DNA of 64,000 nt, taken from NCBI RefSeq assembly GCF_026210795.1, contig NC_089455.1, positions 806,001-870,000 of the forward strand, written 5' to 3'. The stretch's first letter is position 1, and each line of letters starts with the position of its first letter. Shown here piece by piece: positions 46,776 through 62,036 of the stretch. The notes under the pieces were generated by a model, which saw only the letters and a list, made by a program, of their open reading frames with translations, was not told the origin of the DNA and searched no databases. The DNA comes from Rhizophagus irregularis (taxonomy: Eukaryota > Glomeromycota > Glomeromycetes > Glomerales > Glomeraceae). The position numbers were made by a program, and so were the translations under genes.

Positions 46776-47474
46776 GTGAAGTTTAACGACTTTACAAAAA
46801 TCGGGTTCAGAATAGGAAAAATATTGTCGGCTACCTTATTAACTAAAGCACGTAAACCTGCATATAAATTACAAGTTGATTTTGGAGAGATAGGAAAAAA
46901 GGTGTCCTCGGCTCAATTGCCTGCTAATTATGAAGTGGACCAAGTAGTGGGAAAGACGGTTGTAGGCGTTGTTAATCTTCCACCACGCCGTATTGCAGGA
47001 GTTAAATCGGAAGCTTTAATTGTTGGATTTCCTGATTCACAGGGTAACGTTTTTCTTCTTAATACCCGTTCTCAGGAAACAGCCAATGGCAGTCAATTGG
47101 CTGAGTGCGGTCAACATGTCGACGAGATTAATTATGATGACTTTCAAAAGGCTGATATTCGGTCGGCAACAGTCCTATCTGTTGAACCATTAGAAGAAAA
47201 TGAAGGTGCTTTCCACGTAAAATTAGATGCTGGAAAATACGGAGAAAAATTGGGTTTCTTGAATGATATTGATCAAGAAACAGTAAATACTCTGATTGGT
47301 AGTCAAGTAGCAGCGCTTTTAAATTTGGAACCTGAAGATATACCAGACCAGCGATGTAATACTCTTTTACTCACGTTTCATGCCGTTCAGAGTGACAATA
47401 CTAAGAAAGCTATTCGTCTGCCATTGGGAGTAGATGGAAATGGGCAAGTAGTTAACGGAGAAAAACTTTTCTAA
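46776..47474 (+). CDS. Tandem CsaA-like tRNA-binding-domain protein, start uncertain
   Basis: One long open exon of 232 codons with two CsaA/Trbp111-type OB folds. Domain 1, residues about 3-108, is well conserved: FTKIGFRIGKILSATLLTKA, KPAYKLQVDFG, GKKVSSAQL, VVGVVNLPPRRIAG, KSEALIVGF. Domain 2, about 116-232, is more diverged (YDDFQKADIRSATVLSVEPL and so on). CsaA-type folds bind tRNA or act as export chaperones in prokaryotes. No ATG starts the frame: it opens after a TAA at 46746 and the plausible start is GTG at 46776. The sequence AAG|TG also allows an intron acceptor there, with a first exon upstream. It has no internal introns, unlike its neighbours, and is less AT-rich, so descent from a bacterial gene is possible. 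Confidence 0.75.
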   Translation: MKFNDFTKIGFRIGKILSATLLTKARKPAYKLQVDFGEIGKKVSSAQLPANYEVDQVVGKTVVGVVNLPPRRIAGVKSEALIVGFPDSQGNVFLLNTRSQETANGSQLAECGQHVDEINYDDFQKADIRSATVLSVEPLEENEGAFHVKLDAGKYGEKLGFLNDIDQETVNTLIGSQVAALLNLEPEDIPDQRCNTLLLTFHAVQSDNTKKAIRLPLGVDGNGQVVNGEKLF

Positions 47475-47722
47475 GTTTGAATATAGGATTAGAGCCCCCT
47501 CTATAGTCACCCCCTCTATAGTCACATCCCCCCTTATAAGCACATTTACATTGTCCCAGTTACTAATAAGCTTATTAGAAAAAACCCCTCTTTAGTCACG
47601 CCATATAATCACACCAATTTTTTTTGGTCCCGAAGGGTGTTGTAGTTTTTAAAACTTCAGATCTTGTTGTAAATTGATATTTTTTTTTTATAAAATGTGA
47701 AATTTTTTTTTATTATACATAG
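47475..47722. repeat. Short repeat block CCCCTCTATAGTCAC
   Basis: Directly after the CsaA-like stop, CCCCCTCTATAGTCAC occurs twice in tandem (about 47493-47526), followed by related CCCCTCTTTAGTCACG and CCATATAATCACACC near 47585-47612. It may be part of an element end or regulatory. No target duplication was identified. Confidence 0.5.
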
Positions 47723-48056
47723 CCAATATTTTTATCCTAATTATGTGACCAATTCTTCTCTCGAGCCAGGAGAGACTTATGAATTCTATCGTTCAGGAGG
47801 ACCTGGCTTCAAGCTTATAAATGAAGAAAATTATCCTGAATCAATTAAAACTTTCTTATCTGATGAGCTTTGTTATATTATTAAAATATTATCAGAAGGA
47901 AAGTATTATGTTCTTTTAGAAATATGGTCTGCAAATTCGATTAAAGCGCTTACCATTGTACAAAAAAATTATAAATATTATGGAATTGATGTTTGTTCAA
48001 GAAGCAACCCAAAATTTTGTAGAGAATCATATCTAATAAGGCCAAAGTTAAATTAA
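47723..48056 (+). CDS. Unrecognised terminal exon or gene fragment
   Basis: An open frame of about 110 codons begins after a plausible acceptor (ACATAG, 47717-47722) and ends with TAA at 48054. It reads NSSLEPGETYEFYRSGGPGF, then SIKTFLSDELCYIIKILSEG and ends YLIRPKLN. The composition is protein-like, with alternating hydrophobic and charged residues and two cysteines (CSRSNPKFC). No start or upstream exon could be found, so it is either the last exon of an undetected gene or a fragment. No function proposed. Confidence 0.4.
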
Positions 48057-48791
48057 TATCATTTTTGAACTTAATTCTTCTTTCGAGGCTTTCAACATAA
48101 ATGAAAAGGTTTTAATTGTCTTGCCCTTCAACTTGTTTGGAAATTTGGGAAACCCTAAAAAAATATTAGAGAGGCTCTTTATACCTTGTCAAGATTTTAT
48201 TATAAGTTATTATAAAATAAATCGTACTTCATACTTAGCAAAAGAAGAATATTATAAGAATTGTGAATACAAAACTTAAATTACACGAATACTATAATTC
48301 GGAGTATATCGAGTATATCGAACGTTCATGAACTGGTGAAACTCCTTTTTAAAATCAAACTCATCTAATCAACCACCAGACGCGAGCCGCAGTGGATGAA
48401 AATCAAATTTGTGTAACCATAATCGTAATTCGTGTTTTACAAGCTATTTTTTTTTTTAAAGATCTTTAGATCTTTAATAAGTAATTATTAAATCTATTAA
48501 TTCTCGTTCATTCGATGCTTTAAAAAATTTTCTTACGCATTCACTACGCGTAGATTAATTTTTCTTTACTAATAATAATGGACACATTTTAACTCGGTTT
48601 AATAATGAATAAGTTTTCCAATTAATCAAATTGATAAATTGGTAGATAATATTTTATAATATAATAAATACTTATAATTATTTATCATCTAATTTATAAT
48701 TTAAATACAATTTATCTGGGTCTATTAATGAAGTTACTTCTTTTCTATCCTAACCTGCACTAAATAATAATAAGTTCCATTGATTCTGAAA
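48057..48791. other. Intergenic spacer
   Basis: No gene recognised. It presumably includes the 3' end of the phosphofructokinase transcript near 48700-48791. GTATATCGAGTATATCGA is a short direct repeat near 48303. Confidence 0.5.
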
Positions 48792-52881
<4,090 letters not shown>

Positions 52882-53682
52882 TTTTATAGCTTCTTGGTAA
52901 TTTTAGATACGGTACTATCTGCTATACACATCGTTTATTTTTTTACGGCTAAATATCTGCGTAATTCAATGATAGTGGTGATCGCATCAGAGATTTTAAA
53001 AATCATGAGATAATTATAAATGGTAACAATATTAGTTGATCTTGCATATAGCTAGATAACGCGCGTTAACTTTTTTTTTTTTTTAAAGATGCATATAAAA
53101 TGTTCGAGAATAATCCTATAAACAGGTACCGGGAAAATTCAAAAATTTCTGGTTAATTTCAATGTTCACGTCTTTTAATTTCGTTTGTTTAAATTATCTG
53201 TATTGTTAATATAATTTCTTAACTTGCAGATGAAACATTCTTTTTGCACATGAAATTCAGTGGTTATGAAAAATTATCGACAATAACAAGTTTTTTATTT
53301 GATTAATTTGTAGAATAAGTAATAATCATTTACAGATGAATGGATAAATAAAAATATTTCAGACATAACATATCAGAACAACAACATACGATCTTTTATC
53401 AATATAGTTATCAATATATTGATCGCCTTATTTAATAGCATATCGAATGTTACTGATTAGTACTGATTAGAAACCAATAAAATCATTTTCACAATTTATT
53501 TCTAAATTTATTTGATAGTGACATCAAAAACTTCATTACTTCATTAGACTGACTATCCCTGTAATAACGTACAGAGTCAACGTCAATCAACTGCCTTATC
53601 TGATTCTCGAATATTAAGGTTTTTCTGTGATCATCCCTCACACATAAAATATCGTTTTTTTTTTATAAAAAAAAAATTTGAA
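52882..53682. other. Divergent intergenic region, PFK / GRASP
   Basis: About 800 bp between two divergent start codons, with no gene. TACTGATTAG is directly repeated near 53451-53470, and 53085-53110 is T-rich. It presumably contains both promoters. Confidence 0.5.
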
Positions 53683-55638
53683 ATGGGAGGAACTCAGAGT
53701 ACAGCAGCTAAAGGAAATGGATATCATATATTACGAGTATTTATTAAATAATTCAATTTATTTAATTAGAAAATTCAATTTCAATATTAATTTGGTCAAT
53801 TTATATTTATAAATAAGGTACAAGAGAACTCACCTGCTCATACTGCAGGAATAGAACCATTCTTTGATTATATTGTTGGAATTAACGGAATTCAATTGGT
53901 ATGATTTAATAATATAATAGAATTAATAGAATTTTTCATTTTTATTTTTATTGAATAATTAATATAGAATAATTATTTTTTGAAAGAATATTGATAGTCC
54001 ATTCTTTCAAGAACAATTATCACAATATATCGGTAAAGAAGCTATATTATTGATTTATTCTACAAAAGAACAAGAATTTAGAGGTATATTAAATATTTTT
54101 ATTAAAAAATTTAAAAATTTAATAATAAATTCATTGAATTGATCTATTATTTATTTGAATAATAAAATAGAGGTGAAATTAATTCCAAATAGAGATTGGA
54201 CAAGTAATCCTCAAGATGGATTAATTGGTAAGAATTATAAGAAACAACGCATTTTTTTTTGTAAAAAAAAAGACCAAATTTTTAATTGATTTGGTTGAAA
54301 ATAGGTTGTAGTATTCGATATTGTTCATATGAGGTAACTAATATTTTTGTATTAATAAATTATAATAATTTTTCCAATCTAAGTTTTTTTTTCCCTATCT
54401 AACAATATTATATAGAGTATTAATGAACATGTATGGCATATTTTGGATCTTGCTCCGGATAGTCCAGCAGAAATGGCCGGTTTGGTATAGAGAGATTTTT
54501 TTTTTTTGTTCACTTTCTCTTTATTAATTAGAAATATAGATTTTTTTTCTAAAGTTATAATTTATATTTAAAGGTTCCATTAACAGATTATGTGATCGGA
54601 ACCCCACATGCTACTTTACGTAGTGAAACAGATTTTTATGATTTAATTGAAGAATATTTAGGAAAATCTCTTCGACTTTATGTATATAATGCTGATTATG
54701 ATGTTTGTAGAGAGGTATGATAATAATATTAATGAAATATTCAATAATTCTGAAAGGTTTATGTTCATTAATTTATTATTATTATTATTAAAAAGGTTAT
54801 AATCGTTCCAAATCGTGAATGGGGTGGTGAAGGATCTTTAGGTTGTGGAGTTGGTTATGGGTAAATATGACTTACCAATATAATGATGGGTTTAGTTGGA
54901 TATACACAGTGAAATTCAATAAACCGGATCTTCGATAATTCAGATCATAAGTAAAATATGAGTTGAGTTCTGGAACGGATTATTATATCTGTTTTCGATC
55001 CAGATTTCTGGACTTATATCGAATTTCACTGTGTATTTTTTAACTTACAATGTTTTGGACAAGGTTCTGGATGTAAGAAAAAGTGAATCCTATCCAAAAC
55101 CAATTGCTCAAAATTTGTTCAAAACTGTCAAATTAATTGATACTAATATTAATAATATTCTCCATCTATACCTAGATATCTTCATAGAATACCAAAAACA
55201 AACAAATTTAAATCACATGAACAAGAATTTACATTACCATGGAATACTTTAGCTCATCAAGTACCTCCTACTAATTCACAATATCAACATTATAATCCTG
55301 AAAATGATACTATAACACCAACATTATATCATGTTGAAAATATTAATAATGAACAAAATGTTGAATTTTTTACTCCTGCAAATCTTCAGATGATTACAGA
55401 TCCATCGACATCATCAACTATTAAGAATAAGAGCAGTGAAAATGAAAATATAATAACATTAGGAAACTATTCCGATGAAAATAATAAAACAATCCCTCAT
55501 AATATAAATGAAAAGAATAATAATGATAAAGAAATCAATGAAAAAGATGTTGAAGAAGAAGAAATTATTAATGAAAAACAAGAATATTATAATAATGATA
55601 TCATTAATAATGGTAATAATAATAATATAAAACAATAA
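53683..55638 (+). CDS. GRASP55/65-like Golgi reassembly stacking protein
   Basis: Nine exons: 53683-53736, 53818-53898, 53987-54083, 54171-54227, 54305-54333, 54416-54484, 54574-54714, 54796-54860, 55176-55638; 351 residues. Starts [20 protein letters not shown], with Gly2 in a context suitable for N-myristoylation, as in animal GRASPs; budding yeast Grh1 uses acetylation instead. Two PDZ-like GRASP domains follow: [20 protein letters not shown] to [10 protein letters not shown], and [20 protein letters not shown] to [13 protein letters not shown]. The C-terminal exon is Pro-poor and Asn/Glu-rich low complexity, unlike the Ser/Pro-rich tails of animals. The family tethers Golgi membranes and supports unconventional secretion. 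Intron 8 (315 nt) is enlarged by a 129-bp MITE. Confidence 0.93.
54905..55033. mobile_element. 129-bp TA-flanked MITE in GRASP intron 8
   Basis: Ends CACAGTGAAATTCAAT and, read inward from the right, CACAGTGAAATTCGAT, flanked by TA at 54903-54904 and 55034-55035. It sits wholly within the intron, which is otherwise about 185 nt. Tc1/mariner-type by ends and duplication. Confidence 0.88.
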
Positions 55639-56354
55639 TTTTCTTTTAACATATTTTTTAGTAAATTTTTTTTTTTAAAAAAAATCAGTAGTTTTATACT
55701 AAAATATATATATAATAATAATTATTAGTTTAATATATTTTGGAAATTTTTTTTTTTCCCCGGGGATTTTGTTTTATAAAATGATTAATAAACAGTTTTT
55801 TTTTTTGCAATGAAATTTTATAATTTATAATTTAATTTTATTTTTTACTGTATCTAATAATATTGTTATATTTATCATATATATTTATACATGTTTTCAC
55901 TGTACCTAATTATATTGTTATTTTTATTGTATATATTTATATTAATTATATATTTTTATTGTATCTAATTATATAGTTATTTTATCATTTATATTTTATA
56001 CATGAATATATATATATATATATATATTCTTTAAAAAAAAAACAAATTACCATCAAATATTTATACAAACAATATATATACAGTATATACAGTATATATA
56101 AGATAAAATAGATTAAATATCCAACAGATCATGTAATAGAATTTTAATCCAACAATCAAATTAATCAAATGGTCCAAAATATAATTGATACAAGTAGCAG
56201 TTGTAAGTAAAATGTTAAAAAGTAATGTTTGTTAAAAGTAATGTTATTTGATTTTTGTATAATATGTGTGTATACAACTTGTAAATTACAATGAAAAATA
56301 TTTTATATATATATAAAAAAAAGAAGAATTTACTCATTAATTACATATTTTAAT
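55639..56354. other. Convergent 3' intergenic region
   Basis: Lies between the stops of GRASP (plus) and the MAPK kinase (minus). Strongly AT-rich with (AT)n and TTTATTGTATATATTTAT-type tracts. No gene. Confidence 0.55.
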
Positions 56355-57904
56355 TTAAACCTTCCATTCCCAAACTTGTTTAATCCATAACTCCAATTTT
56401 ACTTGTCTTTGTGATGATAATTGAATAAATGGATGATCAAGCATTTGCTTAGGTGTAGGTCGTTTTTCTCCATCTTTTTCCAAACTATATATATATATAA
56501 AAAAAAGAAAAAGATTTAATTAGTAACTTGAAAAAAAAAGTAAGTAATTAAATGTTTTAAAAAAATTCCCATACCAAATCTTTAAGAAATCTTTAAGTTC
56601 TTCGCTCCATTGATATTCGTCAGAAAGTGTAGGAGCGGGTAAGTTTGCAATATATGTAACTAATTCAATCGGAGACAAAAAGGAAGGAAATGGAAATCGA
56701 TTCTGTGCAACTTCCATTATCGTTAATCCTAAAGACCATACATCAGCAGATACCTTATATGGTAAACCTAGAATTCGTTCTGGCTATATATTTAATTAAC
56801 AATTGAGTTGAACAAAAGATTTCACAATGTATAAGATTCAACCAATAATTTGTTACTTACGGCCATATAATAACTAGTTCCTAGAAATGTATCTGCTACT
56901 GAAGAAACTAATTCACCCGATACTCCAAAATCGCAAATTTTTATCTCTCCTTTTTTAGTTACCAAGATATTTGACGGTTTTATATCTATAAAAAGAAAAA
57001 AGTAAATATTTAACCATATGTTATATATTTGAATTATAATTATATATAAAATTCCAACCTCTATGAATGATTTGTTGACTATAGAGGTATACCAATCCTT
57101 TAAGAACCTAATGTAAATTTACAGATAAATTACTAGTTGCATTTAAATTTCGAATAAAAATTGATTGAAAAAACTTACTGATTCGGCAATTTTGCCAAGG
57201 ACTTTTTCACCGATTCTTCCTTGTCTTTTGCTCACATTTTTATAAATGGCATCTAAACTACCACCCTCACAATATTCCATGAAAATTGCAATTGATGAAT
57301 CACTATCTTCCAAAATAGCACCATAATATGACACAATATTTGGTGAATGACATGTACGAAGAAATTGAAGTTCACGAAGAATTTGCTTATATATTTTTGG
57401 GTCTAGGACAACATTGATTTTCTAAATAAATGTTTATATAAAGTAAAAATGAATGTAATGACAAATTATTAATTATTTCAATGATTTCAACTATTTCATT
57501 CAACGCACCTTTTTTGCCATTATGTGGCCGGTTGATATATTTTCTACTTTGGAAACTGTCCCACCAGCACCTTCACCCAACCTAGACAATTCTCTAAAAT
57601 TAGCAGGGTTTATTTCTTCACCATCTGGAGCAGTAACTTTAACAGATTCGTCATGAAAAAAATCTTTACTGTCGTCTTCTAGTGGTTGTGGAGTTATCCT
57701 TCCCATCACAGAGATAAGTTCATTAGTCTGTTGTTGATGAGTCGTGCTAGATCCATTTGAATTTGATATAGGGACAATAAGTGGAGAAAGAGAAGACGGA
57801 GCTGAAGAACTGGGGGTAAGGGAATTGGTAGGGATGTTGAGACGACCTGGGAGATTGTTGCGTGCAGTACGTTTGCTAGCTGGAATAGCTGGAACTGACG
57901 CCAT
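56355..57904 (-). CDS. MAP kinase kinase, Mkk1/Pek1-like
   Basis: Dual-specificity kinase of a MAPK cascade. Six exons: 57904-57509, 57421-57179, 57107-57059, 56985-56861, 56783-56575, 56484-56355; 383 residues. A Ser/Pro-rich N-terminus of about 90 residues precedes the kinase domain: Gly loop [11 protein letters not shown], the ATP-binding lysine in GHIMAKK, catalytic loop HRDIKPSNI split by an intron, DFGVSGELV, an activation segment with Ser/Thr in [17 protein letters not shown], and [20 protein letters not shown]. The GEGAGGxVxKV loop and activation segment favour the cell-wall-integrity branch (Mkk1/2, Pek1) over the Ste7 or Pbs2 branches, but that assignment is by eye. The C-terminus ends QVWEWKV. 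Confidence 0.93.
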
Positions 57905-59024
57905 TGTTTAATGTTTTGACTTTACCGAATAATTATAAAAATATATTCACAATATTATATATAACTTTAAAAGTTATGTCAGGGAATAAATTCGTTTTTT
58001 ATAGAACAAGAGACAGTTTCGATATTCCTTTGATTACTGTCATAAGAAATAAGTTTAAAAATTTCTGGAAATTCATTGTGTAATAAAAAATATGTTGTGC
58101 ATCCGAAATTCTTGAAATGTGTGACTGCATAGTGACAGCACTGACAACTTATTGTCAATTAAATTTGGAACAGAGGTTGATATAATTCACGTGAGTGATC
58201 TCTATGTGCAAGGGCTAAGGCTAAAATAGAGAGAGGAATCCTCTTTAGGCAATGTTAGATGTATCAAATGGTATAAATGGTTTGGGCGTGATTGTAATAC
58301 CTAACCGCAACACATGCATTTTCACACGTCGCGCAGTTTCACACTCGCACTTGTAAAATTAATTATCACACGTAAAAATAGAAAAACGGTACTGTATAAT
58401 TTTAATTATTAATAAAGAAAAAATCGTTCTATTTTTTTTTTATTGATATTATGTACAAAACCCCATTAATCATAAAAAATGTATAATCTTTATTTCTATA
58501 CAAGATTATATTTTTTTTTCTCTAATCTAATTCCGTTTTATCTGCACTCCTTTTTTTTTTTTTGGTAATGAATAATTAATTATTAGGTAATAATACGATG
58601 GTATATTAAAATGGACTGATACTTTTGGGATTATTGATTTGAATTATTTGAGATAAAATAAAAAAAAAAATTAGATTGATTTTAAAAAATTATATCTGGA
58701 AATACAGTTAATAAATAAATGATGATAAAAAAATTATTATTTTTTTTTTAATAAAAAAAAAAGAATATAATTTTTTTTTAATGTAAAATAAATGAATAAA
58801 AATAAGAAAAACTCAAACGAACCCTAAATAAAAATTAAAATAAAAAAGTGACCAAAAAAAAAGAAATGAAATTGGAAATGCATATATATATATTTACACT
58901 ATACATAAAAGAAAATGTCTAAAATGATAAGTACTTTTTTTTTAAAAAATAATGCCGAAACTATAAACTAAACCTCAAAAAAGCAGTTAAATGTAAATAA
59001 TAATAAATAATACTAAATATACAT
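57905..59024. other. Intergenic, no gene recognised
   Basis: 58000-58400 is relatively complex sequence, probably the MAPK kinase promoter. 58400-59024 is A/T homopolymer-rich and probably the 3' untranslated region of the coiled-coil gene. No tRNA or other RNA gene seen. Confidence 0.55.
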
Positions 59025-62000
59025 TTAATAAATATGATAAGTTTTGTAATAATCAAGTAAAAAACCAAATTTTGTTGTACCTTCACTTATATTAAATATA
59101 TAATCAATCGCGATAAATAAAAGAGTAATTAATAAGACTTTAAAAACGAACAAAACCCAAGATTGTTTGGTTAAAGATTGATGATTTTTAGATGATTCTC
59201 CCACCGCGTTGTTGTTATTGATACTGTTCGTCGCCTTTAATATTAACAAATAAGTATAGAGAGTAGAAATGGGAAGAGAAAATGGATTATGTAATTTTTT
59301 ATGGTAATTGATTGATGGTGATTGGTGAAATATATCAAAAATTTGATCAATTTAATCGCCTTTTCTCCAAAATAATCATTTAATTTAATATATTAATTAT
59401 GATCTATTACCGTGCTGTTCCTCTTCGAATTTCTTTTCTTAACAGTAATCCATCCTTCATCGGTATCTTTCTTTGGCCTTGGTACGGGCTGATTATTACT
59501 ACTATTAATTTCATTAGACTCAATAGTATATGACTGTAAAGGTTCAATAGCGCTTTTACGTTTTTGTTTAGTATTTTGTGGTTCAACAACGTTTGATGTT
59601 GATGTAACATCATTTGATGCATCCCCATTTGTCATTGCTAACGATTTAGACGAAAATTTGGGAGATCGCGAAGTTATAGACGTAGGTGACGTAGGTGACG
59701 CTGGTGAAATAGGTGAAGTGGATGTTGACCCCAATTCTTTACACTTTTTCTCTAACTCATGCGCTTTTCTTAATGATTCAGCTTTTTCGGTTTTTAATTT
59801 TCCATTCTCAGCTCTCAATTTTTCAACATCTGACATTAATTTATCTACACTACGAGCTATAAAAAGAGGAAATAAAAGGAAATTAATATAACAAATCGAA
59901 AATGCGAATATAAAAAAAAAAATTAAATATGATGAATTATATACCTTTAGGGCTTAACTCGGCAACTTGTTTTTGTAGCATGGAGTTATTATTTTCGAGT
60001 TGTTTTAGTTGTTCTAAATACGGGGAGGGGGTAGAAAAGAAAGAATAGAGAAGATTAAAAAGTAATCTCTGAAAAATACGTCGATAGACACGTCAATAGA
60101 CACGTCGAAAGACACTTCGAAAGAAGATTTTTTCGAGATACCTCGAGAGATACCTCGAGAGATACTTCAAAGAAATACCTCAAAAAATGTTTCGAGAGAT
60201 ACCTTCAAAGAAATACCTCGAAAGATACTTTCAGAAAATTGATTATATAATAATATACATACCTAATTTCTGAGTTAAAGTATTATTACGTTTCTTTATC
60301 CAATCTTCTGCATCTTTAGCAGCTTTCAATTCAGCTTTAGTACTAGCTAATTCACTTTTCAAATTTTCCACGGATTGGAATTCGGATTTGAATTGCGCAA
60401 GATTTTCACTTAAAGAATTATATTGTTCTTTTGGAACCATATTAGATAATGAATTCTTTTGTTGTTGAATCGTATTTTCTTTAGATTCAAGTTTTAAACG
60501 TAAATCTTTTATAGCATTACTTTGATTATCTAAATCATTTTTAATATTATGTATATTATGTACAGCACTTCCTAATTCAGATTTAACATTTTCAAGTTCA
60601 CGTAAAGCTTCATTACGTTGATCAGTAACAGATTGTAATTCTAAATTTGCAAGATTTAAAGTAGAATCACGATTTGAAAGATCATCATTAAGTTTTTTAA
60701 TTTGAAAAATCAATAAATCATTTTCTTGTTGAATATTTTTCAAACGATCTTGAACTGATTTATCAACAGAATTTTCAGTTTTAGCGATTTCAACTTCTTC
60801 TTGTGATTTAATTAAATCCGAAGTTAATTGATTGATTTTATTTTCATATTCCTCTTTTGTTAAATTAAGTTGATCAAGTAATTTTTCATAATCAGTATTT
60901 TGTTTTTCTCTTTCTTCAAGATGTTTTTTAAGAAGATCAGATTCTTTAATTAAATCAGATTTAAGTTGATTAATTAAAACAACTTTATCAGAATTTTCTT
61001 TAATAATTTTTTCAGATTCTTCATTAATAGATTTTAAACGAGATTTAACATTATCAAGTTCTTCTTGAATAGATTGATTAGATTTCATATATTTTTCAGT
61101 TTCACTTTTACTTGAAGTTAAATCATTATTTAATTGTTGAATATTAGAAAGAAGTTGATCCTTTTGAGCTTTTAATTCATTAATTTCATGTTTATTAACT
61201 TCCAAAGCAACACGAGATTCCGATTGATATTTATTAACAGAATCTTGAGCTTCTTGTTTATTAATAGAAAGTTCTTTTGTTAAATTTTCTACGCAAGATT
61301 TTTGATCTTGAAGTTCAATTTTAATTTTTTCCAATTCAGATTTTTCATTAATAATTTCTTGTTTAGAATTTGATAAATCAGATTCAAGTTGATTAATAGT
61401 AGAAACTTTTTGATTTAAATCATTTTTTAATTGTTCCAATTCTTTTTCTTTTTCAGTTAAAGCATCATTTAATTGTTTTTCTTTCTCAGCCAAAGCGTCA
61501 TTTAATTCTTTTTCTTTCTCAGCCAAAGCGTCTTTTAATTCTTTTTCTTTAACGTCATTAACGATATCACGTGATTGCTGATCGGATTTAACGTCATCAA
61601 CAGTATCATCATCGACAACAACATTATTAGTATCTTTATTATTATTAAGATTATTAATATCATTAGTTAATTTTTCAACTTGACTTAATAAATCTTTATT
61701 AAGTTTTTCAAGTTCCAATTTTTGTTGACGTTCAACTTCTTTATCTAATCTAATTTTATCCAATTCATCTTTTAATTTTTGAACCGATTTTTCACCATCA
61801 TGTTGAGTTTCATCAGGTAAAGCAAAACTTTTTCGATTTTTAATGTTCATGTTCATAATACTATTTCTTTTATTATTAACAGTATTATTATTATTATTAT
61901 TATTATTATCATCGATGACGATGCTATTTCTGTCTTTCTTTCGGAGACTTTTCATTTTTGATAATAAACTATTACTTTTATTATCTCCGTTTTCGGTATT

Positions 62001-62036
62001 GGAACCGTTACTCGAAGTTTTACCTAAAGGTTTCAT
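59025..62036 (-). CDS. Long coiled-coil protein with C-terminal membrane anchor
   Basis: Exons 62036-60263, 60013-59945, 59856-59411, 59234-59025; 832 residues. An N-terminal basic, Ser-rich region (LLSKMKSLRKKDRNSI) with an Asn run precedes about 500 residues of heptad-like coiled coil. This includes a nearly exact repeat ALAEKEKELNDALAEKEKQL near residue 180 and many LNQKVSTINQLESDL-type segments. Exon 3 carries another coiled segment, then a Ser/Thr/Pro stretch (SPISPASPTSPTS) and EGWITVKKRNSKRNS. The last exon has a single hydrophobic helix (WVLFVFKVLLITLLFIAIDY) about 25 residues from the end, the geometry of a tail-anchored protein. The layout suggests an organelle tether or golgin-like protein, but I recognise no specific family. 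Confidence 0.8.
60040..60235. repeat. Degenerate 12-14 bp repeats in intron 1 of the coiled-coil gene
   Basis: Words such as GACACGTCGAAAGACAC and GAGATACCTCGAGAGATACC recur around a dozen times. They lie entirely within the 249-nt intron 60014-60262. Probably a decaying minisatellite that lengthened this intron. Confidence 0.75.

Noticed and set aside
55031-55252. Plus-strand frame within GRASP intron 8
   Set aside because: It starts in the MITE and overlaps the true exon 9 in another frame.
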